A program made the position numbers and the translations under genes. Under the pieces are notes generated by a model that saw only the letters and a program-made list of their open reading frames with translations, was not told the origin of the DNA and ran no database searches. Positions 6,708 through 7,482 of a DNA stretch of 7,482 nucleotides are shown one piece after another. Every line of letters begins with the position of its first letter. Within the stretch, counting starts at the first letter, position 1. Source of the DNA: Desulfuromonadales bacterium (GTDB lineage: Bacteria > Desulfobacterota > Desulfuromonadia > Desulfuromonadales > UBA2294); contig JAUVAJ010000077.1 of NCBI GenBank assembly GCA_030591795.1, forward strand, positions 1 through 7,482, read 5' to 3'.

Positions 6708-6969
6708 TATAAAAATCCTCTTTACGCATAACTAAGGGCCGCAGTACGTACTTGGCTATGATCACCAGGATGACACAGGCGACAAAACCGTAGACCGAGT
6801 AGAAGGCAAAGGAGCTTTCCCAAGTGAAGATGCCATGCTTGTGGTAGAAGAGGTCAACCGCCAGCAGCAGGACCACGCAGGTATACAAGGCGTAGAGTAC
6901 CCGCTTGACATTTTTAGGCTTGTCAAACATTCCTGGCTTTTCGTTCACATTTATCGGTTGCTTAGACAT
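6700..6969 (-). CDS. Small two-span membrane protein of the antiporter operon (89 aa)
   Basis: This is an unnamed protein with a hydrophilic, lysine-containing N-terminus (1-23), a first hydrophobic span (about 24-43), a short loop with aromatic and charged residues (FYHKHGIFTWES), a second span (about 53-74), and a basic then acidic tail ending KEDFYND. Asp39 sits near the end of the first span and Lys73 at the end of the second. It lies between antiporter subunit genes: 11 nt after the 52-residue gene and overlapping the MrpD/NuoL-like gene by 8 nt. It is therefore probably an accessory subunit or assembly factor of the same complex. It does not match my picture of MrpC (about 110 aa, NuoK-like), MrpE, MrpF (three spans) or MrpG. 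The ATG at 6969 was preferred over an in-frame TTG at 6987 because AAGGAG lies 7 nt upstream of the ATG. Confidence 0.82.
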   Translation of the reverse strand: MSKQPINVNEKPGMFDKPKNVKRVLYALYTCVVLLLAVDLFYHKHGIFTWESSFAFYSVYGFVACVILVIIAKYVLRPLVMRKEDFYND

Positions 6970-6976
6970 CCTTTTT

Positions 6977-6982
6977 CTCCTT
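6977..6982 (-). promoter_or_regulatory. Ribosome binding site overlapping a stop codon
   Basis: The minus-strand AAGGAG (6982-6977) sits 7 nt before the ATG at 6969 and shares its first two bases with the TAA stop (6983-6981) of the 52-residue gene. This decides the start of the 89-residue protein and suggests that ribosomes finishing the upstream gene help initiate the next. Confidence 0.8.
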
Positions 6983-7139
6983 ACCAAGTCTGCCAGAGCA
7001 CAAAGGCCAGATAGAGGACACCAATGGTAATGCAGACATAAAAAATTGTCCGGTAGCCTTCGACGGGTTCATGCGCCAGGATCATCGGACCGTCTTCTGC
7101 TTCACCTTGGTTGTTGTTTTGTTCGTGGTTACTCATCAT
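6981..7139 (-). CDS. 52-residue single-span membrane protein in the antiporter operon
   Basis: The open frame begins ATGATG at 7139 and ends with TAA at 6981. The product has a polar, Asn/Gln/Glu-rich N-terminus (MSNHEQNNNQGEAEDG), a linker MILAHEPVEGYR (19-30), and one hydrophobic span of about 20 residues (31-49) ending in LWQTW. It would be a single-pass inner-membrane protein, probably with its acidic tail on one face. It fills the gap between two antiporter subunit genes almost completely: 25 nt after the upstream stop and 11 nt before the next start. GAGAGA a few bases upstream is a weak Shine-Dalgarno site, and either ATG could be used. Nothing in it identifies a known family. The tight spacing, sensible transmembrane layout and stop codon inside the next ribosome binding site support a real gene; a role in the antiporter complex is inference from position. 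Confidence 0.75.
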   Translation of the reverse strand: MMSNHEQNNNQGEAEDGPMILAHEPVEGYRTIFYVCITIGVLYLAFVLWQTW

Positions 7140-7164
7140 GGATTCTCTCAAATTCGCCGGGTTA

Positions 7165-7482
7165 TTAAATCCCCAGGGCCATACTTGCCAGTCGCAGCAG
7201 CGTGTCGGGGAAGAAGAACAGGCCGAGTGAAACCAGGGCCGTCACCGACAGCGGGATCAGACAGAAGATCGGCGCTTCCTTAATGCCTTTTTCTTCACCG
7301 TCAGTTGCTGGCACGAAGAAGCCACGGTAGACAATCGGGAAGAAATAGGCGGCGGTGAGCAGGGAGCTGACCAGCAGGACTATGATCAGAACCAGCTGAT
7401 CTCCTTCTACGGCACCGAGCAACAGGTTCCACTTGCTGATGAAACCACCCAGCGGCGGCATGCCTATGATACTCAGGGAGCC
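7165..7482 (-). CDS. MrpD/NuoN-family antiporter subunit, C-terminal part (5' end outside window)
   Basis: The frame is open from the right edge and gives 105 residues to the TAA at 7165. It begins GSLSIIGMPPLGGFISKW, the conserved TM12 region of Proton_antipo_M proteins, with the ion-path lysine at residue 17 of the fragment. LLTAAYFFPIVYRGFF follows, a sequence typical of MrpD-type subunits, then a short hydrophilic loop (VPATDGEEKGIKEAP) and a last hydrophobic span ending LASMALGI. Unlike the 592-residue paralogue downstream it has no C-terminal extension, so it resembles an ordinary MrpD of about 500 residues. The window therefore contains at least two different antiporter-like subunits in one operon. 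It is probably an inner-membrane proton- or sodium-translocating subunit; the exact paralogue (MrpD or NuoN-like) cannot be decided from this fragment. Confidence 0.88.
   Translation of the reverse strand, partial: GSLSIIGMPPLGGFISKWNLLLGAVEGDQLVLIIVLLVSSLLTAAYFFPIVYRGFFVPATDGEEKGIKEAPIFCLIPLSVTALVSLGLFFFPDTLLRLASMALGI

Noticed and set aside
6970..6987. TTG start adding six residues to the 89-residue protein
   Set aside because: The extra codons are the Shine-Dalgarno sequence of the ATG at 6969 and overlap the stop of the preceding gene.
1..7482. tRNA, rRNA, CRISPR, insertion sequence or attachment-site signals
   Set aside because: No repeated spacers, terminal inverted repeats, transposase-like frames or tRNA-like clover-leaf sequences were seen; the intergenic spaces are short and explained by terminators and one promoter.

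Overview
Every supported gene in this 7.5 kb window lies on the minus strand, so the window reads naturally from its right end to its left. It looks like the chromosome of a Gram-negative bacterium. Four consecutive proteins have lipoprotein signal peptides with lipobox cysteines and no Asp at +2, one of them is an LpoB-like activator of penicillin-binding proteins, and Shine-Dalgarno sites and Rho-independent terminators are classical. The LPP20 / LpoB / COG3014 lipoprotein combination next to a multi-subunit Mrp-type antiporter suggests a proteobacterium, possibly a marine gammaproteobacterium or a Desulfuromonas/Geobacter-like lineage. I cannot fix the taxon from the sequence alone.

Right block (7482 to 4929): the end of an operon for a membrane-embedded, complex I-related cation/proton antiporter (Mrp type). 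It holds the C-terminal third or less of one MrpD/NuoN-family subunit (cut by the window edge), a 52-residue single-span membrane protein, an 89-residue two-span membrane protein, and a complete 592-residue MrpD/NuoL-family subunit with a C-terminal extension. The genes are 25 nt apart, 11 nt apart and overlapping by 8 nt. The block closes with a strong terminator with a 13-bp stem (4858-4889). The two small proteins are not recognisable as canonical MrpB, C, E, F or G.

Middle block (4730 to 1236): a compact four-gene lipoprotein operon: LPP20-family lipoprotein, LpoB-like lipoprotein, COG3014 repeat lipoprotein, and a second, larger LPP20-family lipoprotein. It is preceded by a 198-nt intergenic region that carries a good -10 box, an 18-bp near-perfect palindrome where the -35 should be, and a small leader hairpin. 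It ends in a terminator (1196-1222). The gene order suggests an envelope complex linked to peptidoglycan synthesis. Only the LpoB connection rests on known biochemistry, and that is from homologues.

Left block (1162 to 1): a nearly complete YbfB/YjiJ-type MFS transporter that runs off the left edge. It follows the lipoprotein operon terminator by 34 nt and has no obvious promoter or strong ribosome binding site.

No RNA genes, mobile elements, CRISPR arrays or attachment sites were seen, and no stretch of 300 bases lacks a gene. The parts most worth attention are the two small membrane proteins inserted between antiporter subunits, the short-tethered LpoB homologue bracketed by two LPP20 lipoproteins, and the palindrome at the lipoprotein operon promoter.
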